Assembly: GCA_017445525.1 (NCBI GenBank)
Contig: JAFSTZ010000369.1
Location: 1-9,326, forward strand
Direction of reading: 5' to 3'
Source of the DNA: Eubacterium sp.
GTDB taxonomy: Bacteria > Bacillota > Clostridia > Lachnospirales > Lachnospiraceae
Length of the DNA: 9,326 nt
The notes beneath the pieces are model-generated. The model did no database searches, was not told where the DNA came from, and worked only from the letters and a program-made list of their open reading frames with translations. This document shows positions 1 to 6,779 of the stretch, piece after piece. Position 1 is the first letter of the stretch; every line of letters begins with the position of its first letter. The position numbers and the translations under genes are program-made.

Positions 1-345
1 CGACTCCTGACGGCTGTTCGTCTCAGACAAAAGACGATATGCTATCTTCGCAGGTCTGATCCCGGTGAGAATACCCCAAGGCAGTGCCGAGTTAGTACGT
101 CTCGAGAAAAATCGGTACGCCGCCCTCTTGACAATCTCCTTATCATAGTCCTCCAGCGTCGTGGTGAGGACTTCCTTATCCTTCCCCAGGATCCTCAGTG
201 GGTAGTCATCTCGCCCCTGCCAGTCCTCCCTGGTCACAACATCACAGGGCTTATCCGGATAGAAGTTGTTCGCGAGCGTTTTCAAGTCGTACGCAAACTC
301 CCCATGCTTATGTTCATCAGTCGCTTTAATTTCGATAGTTATCAT
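1..345 (-). CDS. hemZ: HemZ-like coproporphyrinogen dehydrogenase, N-terminal part (cut by window edge)
   Basis: This is the first 115 codons of a gene running off the left edge; the frame is open to base 1. The visible peptide starts MITIEIKATD and contains LPWGILTGIRPAK at about residues 88-100, the conserved N-terminal signature of HemZ, an oxygen-independent coproporphyrinogen III oxidase-like radical SAM protein of Firmicutes. The radical SAM cysteine motif would lie beyond the edge, so catalytic competence cannot be judged. The ATG at 345 is preceded by TTGGAGAT, a usable ribosome binding site. It lies 41 bases after the MBL hydrolase stop on the same strand. The order rel - MBL hydrolase - hemZ is common in Clostridia (established knowledge) and supports both identity and operon membership. 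HemZ's physiological role in Clostridia lacking full haem synthesis is uncertain. Confidence 0.88.
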   Translation of the reverse strand, partial: MITIEIKATDEHKHGEFAYDLKTLANNFYPDKPCDVVTREDWQGRDDYPLRILGKDKEVLTTTLEDYDKEIVKRAAYRFFSRRTNSALPWGILTGIRPAKIAYRLLSETNSRQES

Positions 346-386
346 ATATATCTCCAACAGAAACCGCGGTGCATCGCCTTTGTACC

Positions 387-1028
387 TCACGCATACGGAT
401 TGTTTTTCCTCTCATATCCAACATCAGTAACCGGACCATGCCCCGGCAGTATCCGCGTATCCTCCGGCAGCTTCAGTATCTTCTCGCGGATCGAATCAAG
501 TATCTGCGTCATGTTCCCTGTCGGCAGATCCGTCCTCCCGATCGACTCCATAAAGATCGTATCCCCGGCAAAGAGGATCCCTTCGTCCTCAAGATAATAA
601 CAGCATCCCCCGTATGTATGTCCGGGCGTATGTATCACCTTGAAGTCCATACCGGCAACGCTTAGCACCTCTCCGTCACTGACGGTACACTCCGGCTCCA
701 AGGCACTGCCTCTGCCCATCAGTCCCTGCGAACCGTTCATGGATGAATCACTGATCAGCTTCATCTCTTCATCGAGGATATAAACCTTGCCGCCCATGGC
801 TGCTGTAAGCTCCGGAACCCCCTCATAATGATCGAAGTGTCCGTGTGTCAGAAGCACTGCCGACAGAGTCAGCCCATCCTTTTTCATCTCCTCGGCGATA
901 CGTCCTCCGCTCGCCCCGGGGTCTATGACAACCGCTTCCTTGCTTCGTTCGCGGTTTAGTATATAACAATTGGTCGCCACAGGTCCCACAACCATCTGCT
1001 TGATCCTAACCTGTCTACTGTCTGTCAT
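387..1028 (-). CDS. MBL-fold metal-dependent hydrolase (glyoxalase II-like)
   Basis: The protein is 213 aa, a single-domain metallo-beta-lactamase fold. All expected metal ligands are visible: THGHFDH (H62, H64, D66, H67), HTPGH (H133, H137), FAGD (D156) and PGHG (H197). It therefore should bind two metal ions and hydrolyse a thioester or similar substrate; the family is often labelled hydroxyacylglutathione hydrolase-like, but the real substrate is unknown. An upstream in-frame ATG at 1064 would add 12 residues, but it has no ribosome binding site. The ATG at 1028 follows AAAGGAG with a 5-base spacer, so I chose it. The start lies in a tandem duplication with the end of rel, and the last 14 bases of a possible micro-ORF overlap its first codons. 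It is cytoplasmic: no signal peptide. Probably co-transcribed with rel upstream and hemZ downstream. Confidence 0.92.
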   Translation of the reverse strand: MTDSRQVRIKQMVVGPVATNCYILNRERSKEAVVIDPGASGGRIAEEMKKDGLTLSAVLLTHGHFDHYEGVPELTAAMGGKVYILDEEMKLISDSSMNGSQGLMGRGSALEPECTVSDGEVLSVAGMDFKVIHTPGHTYGGCCYYLEDEGILFAGDTIFMESIGRTDLPTGNMTQILDSIREKILKLPEDTRILPGHGPVTDVGYERKNNPYA

Positions 1029-1062
1029 CGAAACTCCTTTCAATATCCACGATATCATCCAC
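990..1062. repeat. tandem duplication at rel/MBL junction, copy B
   Basis: This copy directly abuts copy A. It starts with a diverged copy of the rel tail (VDDIVDIERS in the rel-equivalent frame) and ends with the real start of the MBL hydrolase gene. Relative to copy A it carries nine extra bases encoding Arg-Ile-Lys near residue 8 of the hydrolase. About 20% divergence suggests the duplication is old. Confidence 0.75.
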
Positions 1063-1092
1063 AACCATCTGCACCTGACTTCTATCAGCCAT
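1015..1092 (-). CDS. possible chimeric 25-codon micro-ORF between rel and the MBL gene
   Basis: An ATG at 1092 follows AAAGGAG with a 5-base spacer, the same spacing as the MBL start. The ORF overlaps the rel stop by 8 bases and the MBL start by 14 bases. Its first residues (MADRSQVQMVV) resemble the MBL hydrolase start (MTDSRQVRIKQMVV). Its second half (VDDIVDIERSFDD) resembles the Rel tail (VDGIEDIERSTNG). This is what a tandem duplication of the gene junction would produce, so it may be a fossil rather than a selected gene. If translated, it would couple rel termination to MBL initiation. Function unknown; expression is untested. Confidence 0.35.
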   Translation of the reverse strand: MADRSQVQMVVDDIVDIERSFDDRQ

Positions 1093-1126
1093 TTGTGCTC
1101 CTTTCGATATCCTCGATGCCATCCAC
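1063..1126. repeat. tandem duplication at rel/MBL junction, copy A
   Basis: This copy contains the real rel C-terminal codons and stop, followed by a copy of the MBL start region. On the minus strand it shares with copy B a 27-base block (1100-1126 against 1036-1062, 23 matches). It also shares the GAAAGGAG ribosome binding site, an ATG, and the block GCAGATGGTTGTGG. It is 9 bases shorter than copy B, a three-codon difference that keeps the frame. Confidence 0.75.
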
Positions 1127-3502
1127 CGCTCTCAGCTTCCTCACAAGCTCATCCAGCTGTGCCACCTTGTGTATCTCAAAACCAATAGTGATGGTTGACT
1201 TATCCTGCTTGGTTGTCCGGGCATTCATGGATAGAACGTATATGTTGTTCTCCGTGAATATCTTCGTGATATCCAAAAGCATCCCATTGCGGTTGTTGCC
1301 GTATATGACGATCTCAACCGGATATGTACCCTCACCCTCTCTGGCATTCTCGGACCACTCCGCCTCTATCAGACGATTTCTCTCATTCTCCGGAAGATTT
1401 ATCATATTTACACAGTCGGTACGATGGATGGATACACCCCTCCCACGTGTGACAAATCCTATGATCTCATCCCCCGGCACAGGAGAACAGCATCTGGAGA
1501 AACGCACCGCAAGATCGTTCAGTCCTTCTACTATGATACCGCTCTTTGACTCGAGCGCCTCTCTGGTTTTGTCAAGTCCTGCGTTCTGTCTGGCCTCTCT
1601 GGCCTTCTCAACAACCTCTATAACCTGTTCATCGGAAACTATCCTGTTATAAAAATGGTTGTATCTCTCCTCGAGCTTTTCTACAACCTGACCTTCCTTC
1701 AGTCCGCCGTGTCCTACCGCCGCACATATGGAATCCCAGTCTCTGAAACCGTATTTTTGCAACACGGCATGCATGATATCAGGCTTCATAAACTCAGCCA
1801 GATTCTTGCCGTGCTTCTTGGCGTATGCATTTATCAGCTCACGCCCTTTTTCTACGTTTTCCTCCTTGAACTGATGTCTGAACCACTGGTTTATCTTGTT
1901 CCTGGCCTGAGTACTCTTTACTATCTTGAGCCAGTCACGACTCGGTCCCTTGGAGTTTTGTGATGTGACTATCTCTATACGGTCACCGTTTTGTATCTGA
2001 TAATCATTTGCTACTATGTTTCCGTTTACCCTGGCACCGACCATACGGTTTCCGACCGCAGTATGTACCGAGTAGGCAAAGTCGATAGGTGTCGACCCTG
2101 TCGGGAGAGTCTTCACATCCCCATCCGGGGTAAAGCAGTATATCCTGTCGGAGAAAAGGTCCAGATCGCTCTTTATGATACTTAAGAACTCTCTGTTGTC
2201 ATCCATGTCATGCTGCCACTCGAGAATCCTTCGCAGCCACGCCATCTTTTCTCTTTCATTATCATTTAACGAGACATCCGATCCACCGGTCTCCTTGTAT
2301 CTCCAATGCGCAGCGATACCGTACTCGGCAGTCCTGTGCATCTCGTATGTACGTATCTGTATCTCAAAAGGCTGACCGTCCGGACCGATAAGTGTCGTGT
2401 GAAGCGACTGGTAGTTGTTCGGCTTCGGCATGGCGATATAATCCTTGAACCTGCCGGGTATGGGCTTATACATATCATGTATGATACCCAGTGCCGAGTA
2501 GCACTCCTGGTCGTTGTCCACTATGATACGGATGGCAAAAAGATCGTATATCTGATCAAGTGTCTTGTCCTGAGTGACCATCTTTCTGTAGATACTGAAC
2601 AGATGCTTCACCCTGCCATCGATGGTAGCCTCGATGCCGTTCTCCTTGAGTCTCTGGTCAACCTCATCCATGATATCCTTGACAAAATTGGACTTGGTAC
2701 GCCTCAGCTCATCAAACTCGTTCTTGAGATCCCTGTACTCCTCGGGCTCCAGATACTTCAGAGCCAGGTCGTCAAGTTCCACTTTTATTTTAGAAATACC
2801 GAGCCTGTCAGCGATGGGCGAGTAGATATCCATCGTCTCACGGGATTTTTCCTTTTGCTTTTCGGGCGGCATAAACTCCATGGTACGCATGTTGTGAAGT
2901 CTGTCCGCCAGCTTGATTATGATCACCCGGATATCACTTGACATCGCGAGGAACATCTTTCTCAGGTTCTCAGCCTGTACCTCTATCTTGTCCGCAGAAT
3001 AATTCAACTGGGTCAGCTTTGTAACGCCGTCCACCAGCAGAGCTATCTCTTCGGAAAACTCCCTTGTCAGATCCTCTGTGGTATACTCAGTATCCTCTAC
3101 CACGTCGTGCAGCAAGCCGCCTATGATGGTTTCCTTGTCCATCTGCAACTGAGCCAGTATGATGGCAACGCAGACAGGATGCGACAGATAAGGTTCACCC
3201 GAGCGTCTTTTCTGATCCTTGTGTGCAACCTTCGCCAGATCATACGCCTTCCTGATAAGCTTGGTATCATTCGACGGATGATAGCTGTTCACCGTCTTCT
3301 CAAGTATCTTGTACAGATCATCGGGATCAGTGAAGTTGGGTGGTATCAGAGACGATGCAAGCTCGCCCGTATCAAACCCGCCCGGGACCAGAGTAGACAG
3401 CGTCTCCTCCTTGGCGGTTATCTCCTTGGTCTGGGAAGCTGCGGTGGTGTCAGGCTTATTCTTGGCAGACTTATCAGCTGATTTTTTGAAAAACAGTTCC
3501 AT
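1085..3502 (-). CDS. relA: bifunctional (p)ppGpp synthetase/hydrolase, Rel/SpoT family
   Basis: The 805-aa cytoplasmic protein has the full long-RSH architecture. The HD hydrolase domain shows YLSHP (H108), LLHDVVED (H132, D133) and KLADRLHN (D200). The synthetase domain has RFKDYIAMPKPNNYQSLHTT from residue 351. The RFKD basic motif is typical of bifunctional Rel enzymes rather than the acidic version of E. coli RelA, so both synthesis and hydrolysis are expected. A TGS domain follows at about 452-514. A zinc-finger-type segment with the CC pair at 671-672 and HRTDC lies at about 667-697. A C-terminal ACT domain spans about 727-800. An upstream in-frame ATG at 3544 would add 14 residues, but the ATG at 3502 follows GGAAGGAGG with good spacing and gives the usual start, so I chose it. 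The gene has its own promoter and heads the operon with the MBL hydrolase and hemZ. Confidence 0.97.
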   Translation of the reverse strand: MELFFKKSADKSAKNKPDTTAASQTKEITAKEETLSTLVPGGFDTGELASSLIPPNFTDPDDLYKILEKTVNSYHPSNDTKLIRKAYDLAKVAHKDQKRRSGEPYLSHPVCVAIILAQLQMDKETIIGGLLHDVVEDTEYTTEDLTREFSEEIALLVDGVTKLTQLNYSADKIEVQAENLRKMFLAMSSDIRVIIIKLADRLHNMRTMEFMPPEKQKEKSRETMDIYSPIADRLGISKIKVELDDLALKYLEPEEYRDLKNEFDELRRTKSNFVKDIMDEVDQRLKENGIEATIDGRVKHLFSIYRKMVTQDKTLDQIYDLFAIRIIVDNDQECYSALGIIHDMYKPIPGRFKDYIAMPKPNNYQSLHTTLIGPDGQPFEIQIRTYEMHRTAEYGIAAHWRYKETGGSDVSLNDNEREKMAWLRRILEWQHDMDDNREFLSIIKSDLDLFSDRIYCFTPDGDVKTLPTGSTPIDFAYSVHTAVGNRMVGARVNGNIVANDYQIQNGDRIEIVTSQNSKGPSRDWLKIVKSTQARNKINQWFRHQFKEENVEKGRELINAYAKKHGKNLAEFMKPDIMHAVLQKYGFRDWDSICAAVGHGGLKEGQVVEKLEERYNHFYNRIVSDEQVIEVVEKAREARQNAGLDKTREALESKSGIIVEGLNDLAVRFSRCCSPVPGDEIIGFVTRGRGVSIHRTDCVNMINLPENERNRLIEAEWSENAREGEGTYPVEIVIYGNNRNGMLLDITKIFTENNIYVLSMNARTTKQDKSTITIGFEIHKVAQLDELVRKLRAVDGIEDIERSTNG

Positions 3503-3555
3503 ACCGAGCCTCCTTCCTATAATAATGTTCCGGTCTGTGAACACATGCTTTCCTT

Positions 3556-3584
3556 ACTATAACACGATTCTGTATTTTTTTCAA
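3556..3584 (-). promoter_or_regulatory. sigma-A-type promoter of rel
   Basis: On the minus strand, TTGAAA (3579-3584), a 17-base spacer and TATAGT (3556-3561) form a good match to the vegetative consensus. A TG lies one base upstream of the -10, the extended -10 form common in Gram-positives. Predicted transcription start is near 3549, giving a leader of about 46 bases. Confidence 0.75.
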
Positions 3585-3603
3585 CCAAAATTACACTTTT
3601 TAC

Positions 3604-3632
3604 TTCACATAACAAAAAAAATGTGGTATAAT
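3604..3632 (+). promoter_or_regulatory. sigma-A-type promoter of the PRTase-tyrA operon
   Basis: TTCACA (3604-3609), a 17-base spacer and a perfect TATAAT (3627-3632) preceded by TGG form an extended -10 promoter. It is back-to-back with the rel promoter, with 19 bases between the two -35 boxes, so the 161-base gap 3503-3663 is a compact divergent promoter region. I see no further gene or riboswitch in it. Confidence 0.8.
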
Positions 3633-3663
3633 GATCGCAGCAAACACTTGAAGGAGGTAGAAC

Positions 3664-4314
3664 ATGCTTTTAGTTGACAATGAAATCAAAGTTCCATCCA
3701 AGGTAAACCCGAAACTCAAGCTCAGGGTTTTGAAGGGTCACTTTGCTACCGTCCACTCTCATATCAACTGCTACATCGATATGACTATGCTTAAAAGCCG
3801 TCAGTCGGAGGCAGAGGAAGTTGCCAAAGCCATGGCTGCCGAATACCAGTACAACAGGCCCATCGACACTATCGTATGTACGGATGGGTGTGAGGTCATC
3901 GGAGCTTATCTCGCCGAAGAACTCGGAAAGCACGGTGTTATGTCACTGAACACACATAATACCCTGTATGTGGTTACTCCGGAGTTCGGAAGCGGCGGCC
4001 AGATGATCTTCCGTGACAATCTGCAGCCCATGATCAGGAACAAAAACATCCTGCTTCTTTTGGCATCTGCAACAACCGGACGCACCATCGCCAGAGGTAT
4101 CGAGTGCATCCAGTATTACGGCGGTATCATCCAGGGAGTATCAGCTATCTTCTCTGCTTCCGGAGAGATCTTCGGACATGAGGTAAACCATATATTCTCT
4201 GCAGATGACATCGATGATTATGAGACATATTCTCAGGAGAACTGCCCGTACTGCCAGAAGGGTCAGAAGATCGACGCTATGGTCAACAGCTTCGGATATT
4301 CCGAGATCTCATAA
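3664..4314 (+). CDS. orotate phosphoribosyltransferase-like protein with altered PRPP loop
   Basis: The 216-aa protein has the outline of a type I phosphoribosyltransferase: DTIVCTDGCEVIGAYLAEEL at 68-87 resembles the substrate-side strand-helix, and NILLLLASATTGRTIARGI at 128-146 occupies the PRPP-binding loop. The ATTGRT part fits the family. However, the two acidic residues that normally precede it (DD or ED) are replaced by Ala134 and Ser135, so catalysis in the usual way is doubtful. A CPYCQKG motif at 194-200 near the C-terminus could bind metal or be redox active. The start follows AAGGAGG with a 7-base spacer and the operon's own promoter. It is 18 bases upstream of tyrA and almost certainly co-transcribed. 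It may be a non-catalytic PRTase, a regulator, or an enzyme of unknown substrate; true pyrimidine synthesis is not shown. Confidence 0.75.
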   Translation: MLLVDNEIKVPSKVNPKLKLRVLKGHFATVHSHINCYIDMTMLKSRQSEAEEVAKAMAAEYQYNRPIDTIVCTDGCEVIGAYLAEELGKHGVMSLNTHNTLYVVTPEFGSGGQMIFRDNLQPMIRNKNILLLLASATTGRTIARGIECIQYYGGIIQGVSAIFSASGEIFGHEVNHIFSADDIDDYETYSQENCPYCQKGQKIDAMVNSFGYSEIS

Positions 4315-4332
4315 CAACCGAAGGAGATAACC

Positions 4333-5436
4333 ATGAACCATCTGACTCTTGGTTTCATCGGCTTTGGCCTCATCGGAGGCTCCATCGCCAGAGTCCTGAA
4401 AAAGAAAAGCGCCCCCGTCGACATCCTGGTCTACTCAAGACGGAAAAATCCCTCTCTTGATACCGGTGTCGAGGAGGGCGTGATCAATAAGCTTGTATAT
4501 GATATCGGGGAGGATTTTTCCTCCTGCGATATCATTTTTCTGTGTGCACCGGTAAAAAAGATCATGGAGTTTTTGCCTGTAGTACGCGATGTCGCTTCGG
4601 ACAGATGCATCATCACTGACGTCGGGAGCGTCAAAGGCGCCATCTGCAAAGCAGCAAAGGAAGCAGGCCTCGAAGAGAGATTTATAGGCGGGCACCCTAT
4701 GGCAGGGTCTGAGAAAACCGGCTACGAGAATTCAACCGACACTCTGCTTGAGAACGCCTACTATCTGCTCACGCCGTCAGAGAAAAACCACGCGGAAGAT
4801 ATTGAAACACTTAAAGAGCTGGTGACTCTCACCGGAGCGAACTGTGTCATACTCGATCCCGCAAGGCACGACCGCATCACCGCTGCCATATCCCATGTCC
4901 CTCACCTCATCGCCGCTGCCCTGGTAAACCTTGTCAGCATGCACGATGACGAGGATCAGTCCATGAAGACCTTTGCAGCGGGCGGTTTCAGAGACATCAC
5001 TCGCATAGCATCCTCCTCTCCTCAGATGTGGGAGGACATATGCATGGCAAACCCCGAAGCCATAGATGCATACCTCGACGACATAGAAGAGATCATAGCA
5101 TCCTATCGCAGGAGCCTTTCAGACAGAGACGGTGCAGCGATATATAAGGCCTTTGAGAATGCCGGAGAGTACAGAAGCTCTCTCCCCAAAAACAAGCCCG
5201 GCTTTATCGGACAGGCTCACGATGTATTTATAAATATCGAGGACAAGGTCGGTGTCATCGCCGAAGTAGCCACAGTCCTCTCTAAGGGAAATATCAACAT
5301 TAAAAATATCGGCATAGTGAACAACCGTGAGTTCACTGAGGGCGCGCTACGTATAGAAGTATCGACAAAACAGGCCGCAGACCGGGTCCGCAGCCGTTTA
5401 AAAGAACATGGTTATGATGTGATAGATAGAGACTGA
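4333..5436 (+). CDS. tyrA: prephenate dehydrogenase
   Basis: The 367-aa enzyme catalyses NAD-dependent oxidative decarboxylation of prephenate to 4-hydroxyphenylpyruvate, the tyrosine branch of aromatic amino acid synthesis. The N-terminal Rossmann fold begins with GFIGFGLIGGS (7-17). ITDVGSVKG (94-102) and GGHPMAGSEKTG (119-130) are family motifs. DPARHDRITAAISHVPH (175-191) carries the histidines of the active site region. The helical dimerisation domain contains AGGFRDITRIASSSP (216-230). A C-terminal ACT domain from about 297 (VFINIEDKVGVIAEVATVL) suggests feedback control by tyrosine. The start follows AAGGAG with a 7-base spacer and lies 18 bases after the PRTase-like gene. No aroA or pheA gene follows: queA comes next on the opposite strand. 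Confidence 0.95.
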   Translation: MNHLTLGFIGFGLIGGSIARVLKKKSAPVDILVYSRRKNPSLDTGVEEGVINKLVYDIGEDFSSCDIIFLCAPVKKIMEFLPVVRDVASDRCIITDVGSVKGAICKAAKEAGLEERFIGGHPMAGSEKTGYENSTDTLLENAYYLLTPSEKNHAEDIETLKELVTLTGANCVILDPARHDRITAAISHVPHLIAAALVNLVSMHDDEDQSMKTFAAGGFRDITRIASSSPQMWEDICMANPEAIDAYLDDIEEIIASYRRSLSDRDGAAIYKAFENAGEYRSSLPKNKPGFIGQAHDVFINIEDKVGVIAEVATVLSKGNINIKNIGIVNNREFTEGALRIEVSTKQAADRVRSRLKEHGYDVIDRD

Positions 5437-5457
5437 GGATAAACTATCACATGATAA
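5412..5457. terminator. inverted repeat across the convergent tyrA/queA stops; possible two-way terminator
   Basis: Arms at 5412-5425 and 5444-5457 pair in 13 of 14 positions with an 18-base loop, and the core ATGTGATAG / CTATCACAT is perfect. The stem covers the ends of both genes, so it lies in both transcripts. It is AT-rich and no T-run follows on either strand, so it is not a classical intrinsic terminator. It could still stop or protect the two converging mRNAs. Confidence 0.4.
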
Positions 5458-6478
5458 ACATAGCATCACCAAACGAGAAAAATCTATACCTCTCCCTGAC
5501 TGCCTCCTCGTAGGCACTTAAGACAAACTCCCTGCCGGCCAGCGCAGAAACCAGCATCAGCAGTGTCGACTCCGGCAGATGAAAGTGTGTTATCCGCGCA
5601 TCCATGATCCTGAACTTATATCCCGGATAGATAAATATATCCGTATCCCCCTCTCCCGCTACGAGCCTTCCGCTCTCGTCAGCGGCTGACTCTATGGTTC
5701 GGCAACTCGTGGTTCCGACACAGATGATACGACCGCCGTCAGCCTTGCATCGATTGATCTTTTCCGCCTCCTCAGGCAGTATCCTGTACCACTCGGAATG
5801 CATCTTGTGCTCCGTGATCTCCTCTGCCTTCACCGGCCGAAAGGTCCCCAGGCCGACATGGAGAGTGACATCCGCAACCGTGACTCCCATATCCCTGATG
5901 CTGTCAAACAGCTCATCCGTGAAGTGAAGCCCGGCAGTAGGTGCAGCCGCGGAACCATCATACTTTGCATAAACCGTCTGATACCTCTCACGATCCTTCA
6001 ACTCATGCTTGATATACGGAGGAAGCGGCGTCTGTCCCAGTTCATCCAGCACCTCCTCAAATATACCCTCATAGGAAAACTTCACAAGTCTGTTCCCGTC
6101 AGGCAAAACCTCTGTTATCTCACACGAAAGCGGACCATCCTCACCGCCAAAATCAACTACGGTTCCGACACGCAGCTTCTTACCGGGACGCACGAGCGTC
6201 TCCCAGACATCCGCTTCCTTTCTTTTCAATAAAAATACTTCCGCCTTTGCACCGGTATCTCTTTTGACACCGAGAAGCCTGGCAGGTATCACTCTCGTAT
6301 TGTTTCTGACAAGACAGTCTCCCGGACGTAGATATCCTACGATGTCCCTGAAATGCTTATGTGTAAAGGAAGAGTTCTCACGATCCAGTATCATCAGTCT
6401 TGACGCACTCCTGTCCTCTATGGGATCCTGTGCTATCAGCTCCTCCGGCAGCTCATAATAAAAATCACTTGTCTTCAT
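5447..6478 (-). CDS. queA: S-adenosylmethionine:tRNA ribosyltransferase-isomerase QueA
   Basis: The 343-aa enzyme transfers and isomerises the ribosyl part of SAM onto preQ1 in tRNA to give epoxyqueuosine, the penultimate step of queuosine formation at wobble position 34. Nearly every family signature is present: [17 protein letters not shown] at the start, [10 protein letters not shown] (59-68), LPPYIK (152-157), [13 protein letters not shown] (175-187), [10 protein letters not shown] (207-216), [12 protein letters not shown] and [19 protein letters not shown] (297-315). The length is standard. An ATG at 6517 would add 13 residues, but that start lies inside the inserted element and its product loses the conserved beginning; the ATG at 6478 preceded by GTGGGAAG is the family start. 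The ribosome binding site is weaker than those of the neighbours. tgt is not adjacent in the window. A MITE-like element sits 27 bases upstream. Confidence 0.97.
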   Translation of the reverse strand: MKTSDFYYELPEELIAQDPIEDRSASRLMILDRENSSFTHKHFRDIVGYLRPGDCLVRNNTRVIPARLLGVKRDTGAKAEVFLLKRKEADVWETLVRPGKKLRVGTVVDFGGEDGPLSCEITEVLPDGNRLVKFSYEGIFEEVLDELGQTPLPPYIKHELKDRERYQTVYAKYDGSAAAPTAGLHFTDELFDSIRDMGVTVADVTLHVGLGTFRPVKAEEITEHKMHSEWYRILPEEAEKINRCKADGGRIICVGTTSCRTIESAADESGRLVAGEGDTDIFIYPGYKFRIMDARITHFHLPESTLLMLVSALAGREFVLSAYEEAVRERYRFFSFGDAMFIM

Positions 6479-6497
6479 ATCTTCCCACTTTCTTTTG

Positions 6498-6505
6498 TAT
6501 TTATT
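6498..6505. repeat. target-site duplication, left copy (TATTTATT)
   Basis: It directly abuts the left inverted repeat of the MITE-like element and is identical to 6733-6740. It lies between the element and the queA ribosome binding site. Confidence 0.8.
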
Positions 6506-6732
6506 GTTACTATTCACGGCTGAATTACATCCATAAGTACTTCGGATGCTTGCATCCGTATGTACTTATGGATGTAATTCAGGCTGAAGGCAGTCACTCC
6601 CATACATGAGGAGAGTGTGTGCGTAGCACACGGTAGAGTACCGTGTGCACAGATGCACCGTGCTTGCACGAGTGCAAATGTGTGCACGAGTACGGACTCT
6701 CCGAATGGGGAGTGCCTGCCGTGAATAGTAAC
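6506..6732. mobile_element. MITE-like palindromic element, 227 bp, with 8-bp target duplication
   Basis: The ends are perfect 15-bp inverted repeats: GTTACTATTCACGGC at 6506-6520 and its complement at 6718-6732. Directly outside, TATTTATT occurs at 6498-6505 and again at 6733-6740, the footprint of transposition. No ORF of note lies inside, so it is non-autonomous. The interior folds at nearly every scale: 6595-6601 with 6708-6714 (CACTCCC/GGGAGTG), 6610-6616 with 6696-6702 (GGAGAGT/ACTCTCC), a 10-bp hairpin at 6626-6648 with a GAG loop, and hairpins at 6659-6670 and 6664-6677. An 8-bp duplication and ends starting GTTA recall the IS66 family (GTAA ends, 8-bp duplications), but that link is a guess. 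No transposase is nearby. Confidence 0.8.
6520..6582. repeat. long perfect hairpin nested in the left terminal repeat
   Basis: Arms 6520-6540 and 6562-6582 are perfect 21-bp complements. After a small internal loop, a second 7-bp stem (CGGATGC 6543-6549, GCATCCG 6552-6558) closes the tip. Removing 6521-6591, which is bounded by a GGC on each side, joins the left repeat to AGTCACTCCC. This gives a 25-bp terminal repeat that matches 6708-6732 at 24 positions. The segment therefore looks inserted into an older element. GGCTGAA also occurs directly at 6518-6524 and 6582-6588. Confidence 0.7.
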
Positions 6733-6740
6733 TATTTATT
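6733..6740. repeat. target-site duplication, right copy (TATTTATT)
   Basis: It directly abuts the right inverted repeat. A G follows both copies, so a 9-bp duplication cannot be fully excluded, but 8 bp keeps the element ends symmetric. Confidence 0.8.
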
Positions 6741-6779
6741 GAAACACTGATAATCAGATTCTCGCAAACAGCACTGTAC

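Noticed and set aside
1029..1064. Longer MBL hydrolase starting at 1064
   Set aside because: No ribosome site precedes that ATG, and the added residues are translated from the duplicated rel-tail region and the real ribosome binding site.
2306..2941. 211-codon open frame on the plus strand inside rel
   Set aside because: It lies wholly antisense to the strongly supported Rel coding sequence, has no recognisable domain, and is explained by codon bias of the opposite strand.
3503..3544. Longer Rel starting at 3544
   Set aside because: The extra 14 codons include the AAGGAGG site of the 3502 start and do not resemble Rel N-termini.
6400..6609. 69-codon plus-strand open frame across the queA start and the inserted element
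   Set aside because: It is antisense to queA and ends in palindromic DNA; its amino acid content reflects the hairpin repeats only.
6506..6732. CRISPR array or riboswitch in the queA leader
   Set aside because: The repeats are inverted rather than regularly spaced direct repeats, and no preQ1 or SAM riboswitch signature was recognised. The terminal repeats with target duplication explain the block better.
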